A stretch of DNA of 64,000 bases, from the NCBI GenBank assembly GCA_034387635.1, contig JAOANU010000017.1, positions 744,001 through 808,000 on the forward strand, in the 5' to 3' direction. The stretch is from Rhodosporidiobolus odoratus (taxonomy: Eukaryota > Basidiomycota > Microbotryomycetes > Sporidiobolales > Sporidiobolaceae). Numbering within the stretch: the first letter of the stretch is position 1; every line of letters starts with the position of its first letter. Positions 12,324-24,998 of the stretch are shown piece after piece. The translations under genes were made by a program, and so were the position numbers. Under the pieces are notes generated by a model. It had not been told where the DNA came from and ran no database searches. It saw nothing but the letters and a program-made list of their open reading frames with translations.

Positions 12324-13315
12324 ATGTCCCAGAACATCAAGCGGCTGCGGCTGAGCCAGTTGAATCGGTACTTCTCGGACATGAATCAGGCGAGCAGCGA
12401 ATGGGGCGAGAACATTAAGAAGCACATTGGCAAGGAGTATGGCGGCTGGTCTGATTGGCAGACAGTCCAGGCTGGCCGCATTCTGAGCGCCCTCGTGCGG
12501 CAGTCTATGGACCGGAACGTCGAACTAGTACGTTTCGCCTTCCTCTTCCCTGCTCCCTTGAAGTCCCGTTTTTCCTGACCATTGCTCTCGGACACCACCT
12601 AGCCCTCGGTGGAACAAGTCGTTAAAGAGCTAGTGCAGCTTCTCCTTCTTCCCTTGCTCGATGTGTTCTGATGTTCTACATCACAGAGCCGTAACCCGTT
12701 TGAACCTAGCCCCGACAATGTCCACAGCATTCTCTTGCGGACCAGCAAAGGTGATCAGCGCTGGGCAGACAGCATCGAGGCTTGGATCCGCAACAAGTGG
12801 AACATCAAAGGCTCCAGTGGTAATCGCGCAATCGTAGCTTCGCTGCTGCACACGGAACAAGATCTCAAATGCCTGCGGGGAAGTCCGGTTCGTCTTGCTT
12901 GTCCTTTCTACAGCTCACACGAGGGAGTTGACCTCGAATTCAACTGATACAGGACGAATACTACAAGAGTCAGACCATCGAGAGGCTTCAAGCCGCGGTG
13001 GCTGGAGCGACTCCGCATCCTCAGGATCACCGAGACGTGCTCGTCTCATATCCCCTATATGGACAAGCCTTTGTGGACAGTCTGTTTGTGAGTCATCTTG
13101 AACTTATTGATGAGCCAGATAAGCCAGCCTGTTCGATGCTGACCTGGGTGACACCTATGTTCTTCCAGACCTTGTCGCCAGATATCTATGCTAATCCATA
13201 TACCCCTCATCAGCCTAATCCACATCCCCCTCATCAGCTGCTTGCAATTGGACATCGCACAGCCAGGCACTACCGCACCACCAAGGCGAGGTGGGAGGCG
13301 GGCCAGGGTTGGTAG
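12324..13315 (+). CDS. unknown family member A
   Basis: Five exons (12324-12527, 12603-12632, 12687-12887, 12953-13087, 13169-13315), all joined in phase 0, give 238 residues. Exon 1 carries module 1 (W-x3-I-x2-HI-x3-Y..W). Exon 2 is the 30-nt micro-exon PSVEQVVKEL. Exon 3 begins NPFEPSPDNV and carries module 2 (WADSIEAWIRNKW). Exon 4 is a linker. Exon 5 begins TLSPDIY and ends with IGHRTARHYRTTKARWEAG. There is no signal peptide, membrane span or catalytic motif. Eight relatives with the same architecture lie in this window. I recognise no named family, and function is unknown. It follows the HSPA12-like gene on the same strand. Confidence 0.8.
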
Positions 13316-13917
13316 GCTTTAGCAGGCAAACAGAATTGCGGCAATGACTTTGGTGTTATTTCAACCTTTGAAGATGGCTGAAGGGTGATCAATTTGATTG
13401 AATCATCTGACGCGATGTCCGCTACAGTTGGACCAGTGTGTGACAGGCTCACTGCGAAACTCCTCTCCCGCTTGCATAGTGCGCATGAACAGGAGACTGA
13501 AAAGCAACCATGCCCCGCAAGTCTGATTTCCTCTGCACGGCAGTAGCAGGGACCAGTCTTGCAAAAGGGCGTGTGAACTGATATACGGCAGAGCGCAGCA
13601 ACGAAGAAAGCTGGGAGATGTGGCATGGAGGATCTGCACATTGTTCCCAGGCTTTGCCTGCATTACTTGCCAACATACTTGCCTGTATCTTGTAGTCCCA
13701 CTGACCCGCAGCTTTACAGTGCTGACAGTACATTGACATTTTGAGTGCGGCCGACGAGCAAAAGATAAAGTAGCGTTTTTGGCAAGTCTGCAAAGCTTTC
13801 GCTAGCCGTGGCGCGCCGTGACCTCCCCTAGAGCTGCCGAGGCTACCTCGCTTCATTTGGGTTTGCTGATCGCGTACAGGCTTGTGCTTCAATCAGCAAG
13901 TCCGCTTCTTTCATTTC

Positions 13918-13931
13918 ATGACCTTCTCAAT
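13918..13931 (+). promoter_or_regulatory. shared upstream 14-mer (member B)
   Basis: ATGACCTTCTCAAT lies 340 bp before the member B ATG. It is followed by CCGGGTTTCC and then a pyrimidine-rich stretch ending in CAG, so a leader intron is possible here. Member G has the same arrangement. Confidence 0.55.
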
Positions 13932-14107
13932 CCGGGTTTCCTACCTTTGCTTCCGCTCTTGTCGCAGCTCCTGGCTCAACCGGGAAATGAATTCCCGAGG
14001 AGCTCAATATGTGCGCTCCGTGCGAGCTTTGCATACTCCTGTGTATATGATTTCTGCACGACCCTTGCACAGCGCGTTTCCTTTCCGTCTCAGAGGTGGT
14101 GCATGTT

Positions 14108-14113
14108 CCGCGG
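14108..14113. promoter_or_regulatory. CCGCGG box (member B)
   Basis: A single CCGCGG lies 150 bp before the member B ATG. No second box is found 20 bp away. Confidence 0.4.
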
Positions 14114-14257
14114 AAAGACCGGTTAAACTAGTGGATCGCGAGCATGCGACGTTGTTGCGAGGTGCCGACGACGCTACCGGTACGCCGACCGACAGCGCTG
14201 CAGCTTCCCTTCAGCTAAATACTTACAACCGGCCTACACCTAACACCACAGCCCGTC

Positions 14258-15336
14258 ATGCAACAGCCCGAGATAGGCTTCTCCCTAGACATGCTGCGGC
14301 TGACCCTTGCACAGCTACGTAACTTCGACGGACCAAGTGGAAGTTGGGTCGAAACAATCAAAAACTACATTGAGGGGGCGTACCAGCGCTGGACTGGACC
14401 TCACCGGTTTGTGGCCCAGCAAATTCTGCTAGATGTATTGGAACGGGCGCGGGGCGGTCAGCACGGTCGCGGATTAGTACGTTCCTTTCTCCGCCTTCCT
14501 CCCCCTTCTCCCCTGTACCCTGCGCCTATTTACCTTGAAGCTATTTTGTGTTTGACATTTCGCAATCCTACAGCCAAGGCTTGATTTAATGCTCCAAGAC
14601 CTGGTAAACCCTTCCCTCCGACTTCCTTTGCTGCAGAGTCCTACTCACTCTCGGCATCGTTGCTGTTCACAGGGGCGCGATCCGTATGACCCAAGTCCCG
14701 ATAACGCCAGCGAAATGCTCCACAGGATCAGCCACAACGATCACGACTGGTTCAAGGAGATTGACGACTGGATTCGAACCAAATGGAACAGTAAAGGCAG
14801 GCGGGGGAACGAGGCGATTGTGGAAGCCTTGCTCAATACGGAAGTAAGCAAGTATTACGACCCCGAGAAGTTTTTTGAAAAAGTACGTCCCGCGCATGGT
14901 TTTCTCCTCCCCATCCCCCTCCCCTTGCGGGCCTCTCACTCTAACGCTGACTGTGATTGCAACTACACATCAGCATCCTCCAGACACTGTTATCTCCAAG
15001 CTCGCCGAGTCATGGTCCGACGTGCCCCTACCCACTCACAAATCCCAGGACCACCTCGTTCCCTATCCGTCTCCTGCTCAGAGTGTCGAGGACAGCCTCT
15101 TGGTGAGTCCAAAGGCCTGACTAGCTCATCTCTGAATACGACTCCCGAGGAGCTGTCTTCGAATGCAGATTAAGCTGATCCACCCGGTCAAACCTCTCTT
15201 TTGTGTCCAGACTTTAGCGCCTCACATTTATGATGAAAGTCGGACAGCCGGTCATCCATACCATTCGATTGGACATCGCGCCGCCAAGCACTACGGCACC
15301 ACCAAATCGAGGTGGGAAGCGGGGCATCGGTGGTAG
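14258..15336 (+). CDS. unknown family member B
   Basis: Five phase-0 exons (14258-14476, 14574-14603, 14673-14882, 14974-15102, 15211-15336) give 237 residues, almost the length of member A. Module 1 is in exon 1 (WVETIKNYIEGAYQRW). The 30-nt exon 2 reads PRLDLMLQDL. Exon 3 starts RDPYDPSPDN and carries WFKEIDDWIRTKWNSKG. Exon 5 starts TLAPHIYDE and ends IGHRAAKHYGTTKSRWEAG. Exon 3 is visibly close to that of member A, so A and B may be a tandem duplication, although exon 1 has diverged strongly. No break was seen. Function is unknown. Confidence 0.8.
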
Positions 15337-15671
15337 GAGAGTTAGGCGACGTGCATCAAAGGCTGTGATGTCGTTGCAGATCGTGACCTCATTGGGATTG
15401 AGAGGACGTAGGCATCTCTGCTTGCTCCCTTGCCGACGAGTACAGCTACAGAGATTGAGGGAGAGTCGCAGGACAACACAACACACTTGAGAAGGTCCAC
15501 GATCGCTCGCCAACCCTGCTTTTTCACTGCCCAAATCCGACCCTTCGCGCGACGACATGCTACAAGTTACAAAGGGGCGCGGAACGCGCAGATTCCGATG
15601 AAGGAAAGAGAGAGGAAGGGAAAAACCAGGAAGGACGAGAGGAGTGATCGTCACTCGCGGTCCATGGGCAT

Positions 15672-17971
15672 TCATCCACCGCCGGCCATCTCGCTCATCT
15701 CCAGCATGAGCTTGACTGTACAAACCCCATAGTAAGGGCGTAAGACGTCAGCATGCTCAACCTCGTTCACGAGAAGGTAGAGACACGACGGAGGGAGTTG
15801 GATGTAGGAGGAAAGGAAGCGGAGGATTACGAAAGCGAGAAGACGGCTACCGCTCGCCCCGTGCAAACGTACCAGTTTCATCGTTCTTGTCCTTGAGGTT
15901 GAGATTCAGCTCTTGTACCTGCTTAGAAAGACGAGGGATGACAAAGTCTTTCTTGTCGGATGAGATTGACGAAGGAATACAGGAGACGGTTGGGAGTGGG
16001 GTCGTGCGAGCTGTTTACGCAGGCGTAGGGGGACCAAGATAGGAGAGCGTCAGCGCAGCTAACAGGTTGAGAAGAAGCGCCCGACGGCTCTTGAAGGTGG
16101 GAAAAGCCTCGGTTCGACGAGATAGACGAGAGGGACGGAAGAAAATGGGCAAGCTGTACCGGCACGCCGCAACCGTTCGACCTCGTCCTTGGCGTCTGTC
16201 GTCATGAGAAGAAACATCAGCGGCAACCCTTACTTCGACAAGCCCAGTGTGTGGAAGTAGCGGAAGCAACTCGCTTACCCGACATCTCCCTTCTGAACCT
16301 CCTCGCCTCCTCCCTCTCCTTCGCCAATTCTCCCCCAATCCTCTCCTTCTCCCCCCACCCCTCCCTACATTGAACCTTGACCTCCTCCTTCTTACTCTTC
16401 AACCTAGCATCCTCAGCCTTGAACCCCCTCACCTCCCCTTGAACCTTCTCAGCCTTATCCCTCAAAGCCGTAGCCTGACTCGTAGCTTGGTCCTGAGCGA
16501 CCAGAGCAGCCGTCAGCCAATCTTTGGTAGTTTTGTGAGCTTGTCGTTCGAATTCGAGTTGATCCAGAGCTGAGGCGTCGACTCGGAGGTCCAGGTCGGA
16601 AGGGTTCGAGGCACCGGGTGGGAGAGGGAGGTGGAGGGGTGCGAGGTAGAGTTGGGCTTCGGAGAGATGGAGGAGACGGGGGAGGGTGTGAGAGATCGAG
16701 GAACCGGGGGAGGTGAGGGATTGAGGGGGGACTTGGCTGCAGAGGATTAGGAGGACGGCGCCGAGGCAGGTTGAGGTGGTTTTGCCAGAGCGGGAGGAGG
16801 AGCGCTGCCGAAGAGTCACAGAGCAACGGTACAGGGGATGGCGAGGAGCGTGCAGAGAGGTTGGATCGGAGACGATGGTAAGGCGCGGAAGGAAAAAGTC
16901 AAATCAGCCAGGTCCTTCCAGCTATACAGGCGGGACCAACCTCACCTCTGTAGCCATGATTTCTTCCACCCTCCTCCCTATCTCCTCATCTCCCCACCCC
17001 TTCTTCCACCCCAAAACCTTATAAGCCTCCTCAACTTTGTGTTTCTCCTTCCCATTCCCATTCCCATTCCCATTCCCATTTCCACCAAAATCCCAATCAA
17101 ACAACTTGCTTCCCCCCTGACCCGTACCGAACGGTGACTCATACACTGCAACGGGTTTGGAAGTCTTCGAGGGAGAGGCGGAAGTCGAGGTCGTTGGGGA
17201 AGAGGAAGTTAAAGGTGACACGTCCGAGTCTGAATCGGTTTCGTCGCTGGGATCGGGGTGAGTCGTTGACGCTGATGCCGTCGAGGGAGGACTAGCTCCC
17301 TTTCTCGTCTTCGCCTTGGTGTCGGCGGACTTGAATATCGGAGCCGAGGAGGAGGAGAAGGAGGAAGGAAGAGACGGAGCGGGTGGGCTCGTTTTCTTAA
17401 CGTCAGGGTGGAGCGGATCAGTCTCTACCTGTATCCAAATAGGGGAGAAAGGGAGAAGATCGTACACTCATATGTTCCAAACGAAGGCATGTCCGAAAAC
17501 TCATCGTCGTCTGTCCAGTCGTCGGTCGTGAACTTTGGTCTCGGCTGAGGAGGCATGTTGACTTTTCCTTGTTCGCCGATGCCGTTTTGCGCAAGAGAAG
17601 TTGTCGGAGCGCTACTCGACTGATGAGTCGCTGCTGAGGGCGGAGAGGGTGGTGGTGTCGAAGACGGAGGAGCAGAAGAAGAGGAGGTAGTGAAGGGATC
17701 ACAGACTGGTAAGGGAGCAGGTAATCCAGTTGGATCTAGAGTCTCGTACTTGACTCAAGAATAGTCAAAGTTGGACATTGAGCAGGCAGAGGAGAGGAGA
17801 GGAAAGAGGAGAGGACAGGAGGGAAAGGAGAGGGTCAGCGGCGAATACCAACTCCAACCCGACTAAAACCAGTTAGAGGGATCAAGAGTACCATGTGGCC
17901 ACTTTGAAACCTACCTGAATGCGACCCTCGAATGCCTCGGAAGCCGGAGCTCGGGGAGAGGACGGACGCAT
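15672..17971 (-). CDS. coiled-coil protein of unknown function
   Basis: Starting at the ATG at 17971 (first exon ends AFEGRIQ, phase 0), exons join through YETLDPTGLPAP (about 17745), the acidic segment FTTDDWTDDDEFSDMPSFG (about 17480-17540) and a Ser-rich linker. A block SPFGTGQGGSKLFDWDFGG follows, then a Gly-Asn repeat from a hexanucleotide array at about 17053-17082. EEAYKVLGWKKGWGDEEIG follows. The C-terminal half is a heptad-rich coiled coil at about 16290-16580 with continuing helical exons (DAKDEVERLRR, SKQVQELNLNLKDK). The protein ends LMLEMSEMAGGG. Nothing identifies a catalytic domain. The shape suggests a structural or adaptor protein, but I cannot name it. The intron between about 16260 and 15930 is the least certain part. 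Confidence 0.55.
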
Positions 17972-18235
17972 GAAAAACGAGCGAGAGCACGAGGGCACGA
18001 AAGAAGGTACCGTCCAGTCCCGATCACAGTAGAGTCGAATCCAAGGCACTCACAAAGCAAGTAAGAAGAAGCAGGACTGCAACAGCCTGTTTCGGTCCTT
18101 CTCCTCCGTCCTCGAAACCGAAACCCCCCGACTTCGCACAAACCATTGATTGATTTCTTCTTTTTCTTCCTTACTCCTCCACCTCCCTGTCTCGCTCTCT
18201 CTGCCTTCACCCCTTCACCCCTCCCTTCCAACCTT

Positions 18236-20221
18236 TCAAGCCAACCCAACGACCCCCCTCCCTCCCTCCCTCCCGACCCCCTCAACCGCCACAACCTTAT
18301 CCCCCCACTCCGCTAACCTCTCCTTCAGTTGTCCGATTTGAGTGCGGTCGAGGACGCGAGGTTGAACCCAAGAGACGGTACAGGTTGAGGAGACGGCGTC
18401 GAGGGTTGCGCGGAGGAGGTGGAGACTGCGCGCGCGCGAGGGAGAGAGAAGGGGAGAGAGAGAGGCAGAGAGGGGGGAAAGAGGAGAGTGAGCAAGCTAG
18501 CCAGTACGTCATGACCGCGCTGCGGCGCGCTGCGCGCTGCGGGACGAAAACGAGCACAGGCAAAGGGAGGAGCGAAGAAAAAAAGGGCAAGACAAGAGAG
18601 GACCAAGAAAACCCCAACTCACCTCAAAGCCTTCATAACCAAATGTTCCACTTCCTCCACCGGAACCTGAGCCTCCTGACTAATCACTGAGAACGGTAAA
18701 GTCCTGTCCGACGTTGGACGCTTGAAGACAGCTTCAATGAGCGCGAGAAGGCAAATCTTTTCGCGTAAAAAGGGAAAGTGTTGTTGGAGGAAGGGCTGTG
18801 GGCGTCGTGTTACACCACACCGATCGACCGAGCAGGGACATGAAGAAGAATACGTCAGTAAGGGAGAGAGACAGGTAGGCGTCCCAGAGACGAGAGGCAA
18901 GGTCAAAGTAGATCATACAAGGGAAAGGGATGAAAACTAACCTCCTTCTCCCCAATAACCCCAACCAACCCCTCAAACCCTCTAATATCCCCCCGATTAA
19001 ACACCTCCAAAACCCTCTTAACCACCTCCCCCTCCGTCCCTTCAAGCACGTCCAGAATCGGGTGCTGCAACAGTTCGCCAAAGTTGTAAATTGACCCCAG
19101 GAGGGCTGAGATTCCTAGGTCGTGGGCGCGGGATTGGGCTTCGGAGGGGGTTAGGGAGGAGAGGGGGATGCAGGCTAGGTAGAGGAGGGAGGAACGGTAG
19201 TAGGAGGCGAATTCGGCTTTGGCCTATGGGGATTACGAGCGCAAATAGTTTGAGAAGCGAGGCACAGACGGGACAAAGTGCGGATGGTCAAGACAGATTG
19301 AAGGTGAGATATGGAAGAGAAGAAAAGAAGGAACAAGAGAGGGGAATCAGTGATCGAGCGACTCGGAGAAGAACGATCCGAATCTGAGACGGAGAAAGCC
19401 CGAAGAAGAAAAAAAAACCGACGAACCTTCCAATAGTCCCCTCCAACCCTGTAGAAGCTCGCATTGACCTCCATATCAACCCCGTCCAATCCGTCCAGAA
19501 CCTTCTCGCACCTCTCCATGGCCAACTTGGTCTCATCGGCTTGACCCAGGAGGAGCAAAAAGTGGGCTCGCTCCATGGTGAGGAGGACCCACGGGGCTCG
19601 GAGGTCGGGGTCGAGGCGAGGTCCCGGGGCAGTAGCGGAAGGGGCAGAAGCGGGAGTAACCGAAGTCGAGGTCGAAGTGGAAGTAGAGGGAACTGGTGCG
19701 GAAACTTCGGGCAACAAGCCATCGAGGAAAGCGACCGCCTCTGCTCCTTCAGAGTAACTTCTCGCGACGCTTACGGCGAGTTTTGCGTGGGCGAGAGGGT
19801 CGAGTTTGGCTGAGAAGGTGGAGATGAAGGAGTGGTAGAGGTCGATGCGGAAGGGGGCTGAGAGGGGGTGCGAGAGGAAGGTTGAGAGGGTTAGGGTGAG
19901 TTGGTACCACAGTCTGTGTGAGAGCGACGGATGAACGAGAGGAGGTGCGGGCGCATGGACATGGAAGGTCGGCGGTGAAAAAGGGGAATTGAGGCGAGGG
20001 AAGCAAAGTCAGTATAGGACGGCCGCGCGGGAGCTTGAACGAGCCGGGGCGCGAGAAGAGGAGAGCAGGAGGGAGGCAGGCAGGGAAGTGGAGACTGACC
20101 GGTTTGACCAGAACCTGCTGAAGGCCTGATAGAAAGGTTTCAACTCTTCGGGCAACTGAGGGGACGAGAGCGCGGCAGCGAGGTAGGCTTCTGGGTCGGA
20201 TTGCTGTTGCTGCTGTGCCAT
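18236..20221 (-). CDS. RPN9: 26S proteasome lid subunit RPN9 (PSMD13)
   Basis: Exons from the ATG at 20221 encode a PCI-domain protein. The N-terminus (AQQQQQ) leads into the helical repeat segment LPEELKPFYQAFSRFWSNR. A Ser/Thr-rich insert lies at about 19640-19710. Then comes the conserved LLTMERAHFLLLLGQ...FYRVGGDYWK block (about 19420-19590), followed by AKAEFASYYRSSLLYLA (about 19170-19220). The winged-helix part reads FSVISQEAQVPVEEVEHLVM (about 18630-18700). The diagnostic C-terminus is STCTVSWVQPRVLDRTQIGQ, then LKERLAEWGDKV (about 18300-18410). RPN9 is a scaffold subunit of the proteasome lid. The serine/threonine insert is longer than in yeast. The short Gly-rich tail after the last helix is not typical. 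The gene appears intact. Confidence 0.85.
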
Positions 20222-21703
20222 GGTGTACGGCTTGACGTGGGGCGGTGAGGGAAGCGGCGTCGAGTGAGGAGGGGGAGCGACAAGGGCGTAATCGAGTTCG
20301 AGGTAGTCTGACTGCACCGAGGGTGTGCAGTAGCTGATCTGGTGGAGTGTATGTGTGTGGTCTGCAGCTAGCTGTACAGCAGTCTGTAGTCGAGATGGAA
20401 AGGGAATTGAAACGCCGCGTCACCAAAGTCAATTTCGACGTCAATTACTGTATCCTGGTTTTGGATGGATAGAACGAAGCAGCGTGACAGTGTATGAGCC
20501 AGTCCACTTCCCTTCAAGACCACTAACGCTCCTCTTCTCGAGGTGGAACAACGGCAGCGTCTTCCGGTTTAGCCAGATTTCGTTTCTCTCCCTTGCTTCC
20601 ACTCTCCGTCGCCGTCTCTCTGCTCAAGCCACTCCCGTGACTCGTCTTGCGATGCTCCACCCCACCGACGTACCCGACTGATACTGCCCAGCCTGACTGT
20701 ACGACTACCCGGCCCCCTTTCCACCTTCTCTTCGACTTTTTCGTTACCCGCCCGCCAGACTCAGACTCAGCAGCGCACGACCGACAAGTTCAACTCGACC
20801 GCTGTCTACACACCGTATCGTCAATACACCGAGGGTTCCTGTCCGCCATTCAGCTCCTTGGCGCCCTGTGCACAATTCCGCCAGCTGAACTAGTCTCAGA
20901 TTCCGCTGGGCGTTAGCAGCCGCCCAACGTGGTCCAGTCCCCTTTAACGTCAGGGCCCGGTGATCTGCCTTGCCCCGCTTAGAATGGTACGTCCCTCCTT
21001 TCCCGCTGCTCTCGTCTTCCCCGCATCTCTTCCATTTCCATCAATCCCTGCCACGACGGGCGGGCCACGCTATGAAGACAAACAACACAACAAAAAAGTA
21101 GATAAGGACAGCGGAGGTCTCTTGCCTATACAGCGGAGATGGTGCCGAGAACTTTTCGAATCAAAACGCCTGAGCATCACCAGTCGCCCTGTAACAGAGG
21201 GAAGGGAACGCAACTCTGCAAACCGGGATGATGGAATGAGTGCTGACAAGCATCCTAATTCTCTGCAGGTGTATCGACCCGCAGCCGGCGGACACCGGTA
21301 CTTGCCAAGTTGAGCCGCCGGCTGTTGCCTGAGTTTCATTACAACCTGTCCGCCTCGCCTTGTCGCGGCGCCCTCATGCCTCCGTTCCATTCAAGCGATG
21401 TGTAGTTCGCCGTGCACTGGAATTCATCACGTTCTCACGTTTCTGCCCGGGCTGTGGTGTTTTTTCGCCGCGAGATCGCTCTTTCTGCTGCAACTACATA
21501 GCGCATCGGCGGCATGTGCGGTGTCGCCATCAGTCTCCGCTCGCGGGTGGTAAATTCCGTAAACCCTCGAGAGAGAGCACCGCCACTTTGAGGTGGGGGC
21601 TGCCTCCGACCCCGAAGCCGAGATTGACCTCATCCTTCTTGGCATTTAATCCTCTCTCCCTTATTACAGTCATATACAAGCTCGTGTACACTGCACAGAA
21701 ACC
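20222..21703. other. 1.5-kb intergenic region
   Basis: No supported gene. The right end is the promoter of the vWA gene at 21704. An ATG-GTACGT at about 20984-20992 could be a start codon followed directly by a donor, but I found no downstream exon that continues it. Confidence 0.4.
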
Positions 21704-24565
21704 ATGGGACTCGCACAACGTCTAGCAGCTGCCAACAACGGCAACACCGCCGGCGCGGCTCCGAACCACCACCAGCAGCAGCAGCAGCAGCAGCAGCAGT
21801 ACCAGCCTCCTCCTCCTTCGTCGCAGCAACAGCAACAGCAACAGCAACATTACGGTCAACAACCCCAGGGAGCTTATGGTCAACAGCCACAGGGAGGCTA
21901 TGGAGGCGGACAGGATATGTATGGAGCGCCACCCGCTTATAGTAATCAGAGTGGTCAGTCGGATCAGTCTTCTCTAGGTGGGGGCGGCTCGGCGGACGAT
22001 GTAAAGCAGCATCGAGGTTGGGTTCAGTAGTGAAGCGCGACGCAGGGCCCGCTAGAGGCAGTCCCGCTCGACTGGCCGGGTTTTCTTTACTGAGTTGGTC
22101 TTGACATTGTTGACACTGTTGTTTGCTTCCTCCTCTCTCTCTCGGTCGGGTCGACAGGCTACCCAACTCCACAAGGCGGAAAGACGTCCTATGCTCCTCC
22201 TCCCGGTCCTCCGCCGCCCGTTCAAGGGAACCGACCTAGTGCGTTCTTTCTTTCTGCCTTCCCAAATCCGACCCATGTCCACTTACACCGGACATCACGC
22301 AGTGAGCCAATACGCCCCTCCTTCGGGTCCGCCTCCTCCTCTACAAGGCTCGTCCTACCCTGGCCAGGCTCCCTCGTCCTCTCAGCCCTATTCTCCCCAA
22401 TACGGTGCTCCATCTCCTCAGCAGCAACAGACCTACGGCGCCCCCACTTCCTCCTCCTCCGGTTCTCCCGCCCGCGACTTCAACACCATCCTCCGACTCC
22501 TCCAAGCCACGGTTCAAGATCAACACATTGAAGCGTTTTATCCTCCTGGAAGTGGGAGGTTGGAACAGGTTGCTCAACAGGTGGTCAGGGAGGGAAAACT
22601 GGAGAGGGTTGCGGGGGAATGGAGGATGCCACTCGAGATTGCGATGGATTTGGCAAAGTTGGCTCTGTTTGATGTGAGTTTCTTTGGGGTTTTCCCTTCC
22701 TTTTTTTCCCCCATTTTTCCTCTCTCTCCTCCTGCGATCTCCTTTCCATACTTTCGTTCTCGTCGCCTCAATCTGCCCTTGCTCAATTGTCCCTAATTCC
22801 ACTAAACTGCTCCCCACTCCCTCCCGACCTGGTCCCGCCCGCCCGTACACTGGTGCAGATCATCCTCTACTGCGACGACTCTGGCTCGATGCAATTCGAG
22901 GAAGGAGGTTCTCGGATCGACGATCTGAAACTCATTGTTCAGAGGTGCGCCTATGCTGCGAGTTTGTTTGATGACGATGGGATCCAGGTCAGGTTTAGTA
23001 CGTCCTTTTCCTTCCCTTCCCTCCTTTTCCTCCTGTGTCCTGCGGCCTGGATGTAGATGAGTGGCTGATCAAGTGCCTTGTGCACGATGGTGTAATAGTG
23101 AATTCGAGGGTTGAAGGAAACGGGATCAGGACGGATCAGGATGCGTTGGCCCTTTTGGGTCAGGTTAGGTATTCGGGGTTGACGCCGCTTGGGACTGTAC
23201 GTAATCCCCCTCGATCCACGATCACCTTCTCTCTCGCTGCGCTTCAGTCTGTTGGTGAAGATGGACGCTGACCCGGCGCCCGCTCTTTGGGTTCTGTTTT
23301 TTTCACAGTCTCTCGATCAGAAGGTTCTTCAGCCGCTTTTGTTGGGTCCGGCTCGTGCTGGAGGTACGGCGCTCACTCTCTCCATGTCTCTCTCTCACCC
23401 TTCCTCTATCTATCAACGCTGTACCCATTCGCGCAACTAACTTGTTCCCTCCTCCCACTCTACTCTCGCAGCCCTCCAAAAACCCGTCCTCATCATCTGC
23501 GCCACCGACGGTCAACCCGCCGGAGAAGACCGTCAAACTCTTGCCAGAGTGGTGGTGAATGCTTCGAGGATGTTGGGTCAGACTAGGTACGGGAGCGATG
23601 CGTTGAGTTTGCAGATTGCTCAGATTGGGAATGATCAAAAGGTCGAGCGGCCTTCCTCCGTTACTTACTTTTTTCGTGATTCTGAATGGCTGACGATTCG
23701 TGATGATGGTGATGTCTGTGCAGGCTAGGGCTTTCCTCGACGAATTGGATGTTCACCCTGAAGTCGTGCGTTGTTTCAATCTATTGCCGGCTCCTCTTGA
23801 GCCCCGCTGTTACTGGACCATGGCCTTCGCCTTGCTGACGTTCCCTCGCTTTGACGTATGCAGGGAGGTTTGATCGATTGCACTTCCAAGTAAGCCCACA
23901 ATCAGAAAACCGGCGCGGCGCTATCAAGCCCCTTCTTGCCCATTATCAAGCGATACCGATCACGTGATGCGCCTGCTGATTCTCGTTCCATCTTTGGCTG
24001 ACGGTTTCTGTATCCACTCTCCCTCCTTGACTTGCTTTTTCCTCTTATTTTCTTTGCCCGCGCTAACAGCTATGAAAACGAGGTGCGCCGCTTGTTCCCT
24101 TCCTCGTTCCATGTCCTGTCAGGGAACGTGAGATCGGGAAAAGAGAGATTGTATATATTGACCCGAGAACGTTTTTTTCTTCTTTTGCGTGTGATGCAGG
24201 AGGACAACTTTAGGAGGACCACTGGGCAAGAGTTGACTCCGTACGTCTCGTCTCGAGCCTTTTGGTCTTACGCCCATCTCTTCGATTTCCGGTCGTGCCG
24301 CCAAACTCGCATCACTTACTGACTTTTTTTCCCCTTTCTCCCCTTCGTTGCTGGCCCCGCCTCATTCTCGCCCTATCTCTTGTTCCATTCTGGTGACACA
24401 GCGAGCTGTGGCTCATGAAGCTGCTGCTTGGAGCTTGCGACAGTTCTTACGATCTGGCACGTTCTCTCTTTCTTTCTCTCTTTCCTTGTTCTCCCTTTTT
24501 CCCGTGACGCCCCAGTGATGCGCTGTGGTTAACGAGTCTCTTGTACTTGGCCGAGCAGAAGGATG
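21704..24565 (+). CDS. von Willebrand factor A domain protein
   Basis: About a dozen exons. The first (21704 to about 22016) encodes a start MGLAQRLAAANN followed by polyglutamine and Gly/Tyr/Pro-rich repeats. More Pro-rich sequence follows, then a conserved region (FNTILRLLQATVQDQHIEAF, about 22482-22540). The vWA domain opens with the MIDAS motif IILYCDDSGSM (about 22861-22893). It continues through GLTPLGT (about 23178-23198) and VLIICATDGQPAG (about 23482-23522). The C-terminus runs through ELWLMKLLLGACDSSYDL. The stop at about 24565 depends on the last small intron and is uncertain by a few bases. The DxSxS MIDAS is present, so metal-dependent ligand binding is plausible. The target is unknown. 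A fragment (22759-22914) is copied at 33582-33727. Confidence 0.8.
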
Positions 24566-24998
24566 AGTAGAGCAGATGCTTGTGTCGCGCCCACGTGTGT
24601 TTGGACGAATGCCAGGCAAAATGAGGGAAAGGGAAAGGAAGGGAAAGTTGAAGTTTCGAGTTGGTTCATAGTGTACGACATTAGTGGGTGAAACCTCGTA
24701 CGTATCATTGTAGCTAGGCAAGGTTCGAGGAAAGAAAGAAAAGAGTGATGTGTCGGAAGTGGAACGTTGTTTTGACGCGGAAGCAGAAGAAATTGGTTGG
24801 AATCCGACAAACTCTGGTCGATTCGCTCGCTGCTTTCTCTGGACTCGGCACGGCACGACTAGCGTCAGCTTTGCAGCAGATCAGCTCGTTTCCTTGCCTC
24901 TTGTGAACAGTCAATCGATTCCGACTCGACTCGACTCCCTAGTTCATCATCGCCACTCGTTGCTGTACCGACGCCCAACTGAGCCGTACTCAGCGACA

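Larger units (their letters stand above)
13316..14257. other. intergenic between members A and B
   Basis: No convincing gene is visible. The right half is the promoter of member B, with the shared 14-mer at 13918-13931 and a CCGCGG box at 14108-14113. Short open frames on both strands lack splice or family support. Confidence 0.5.
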
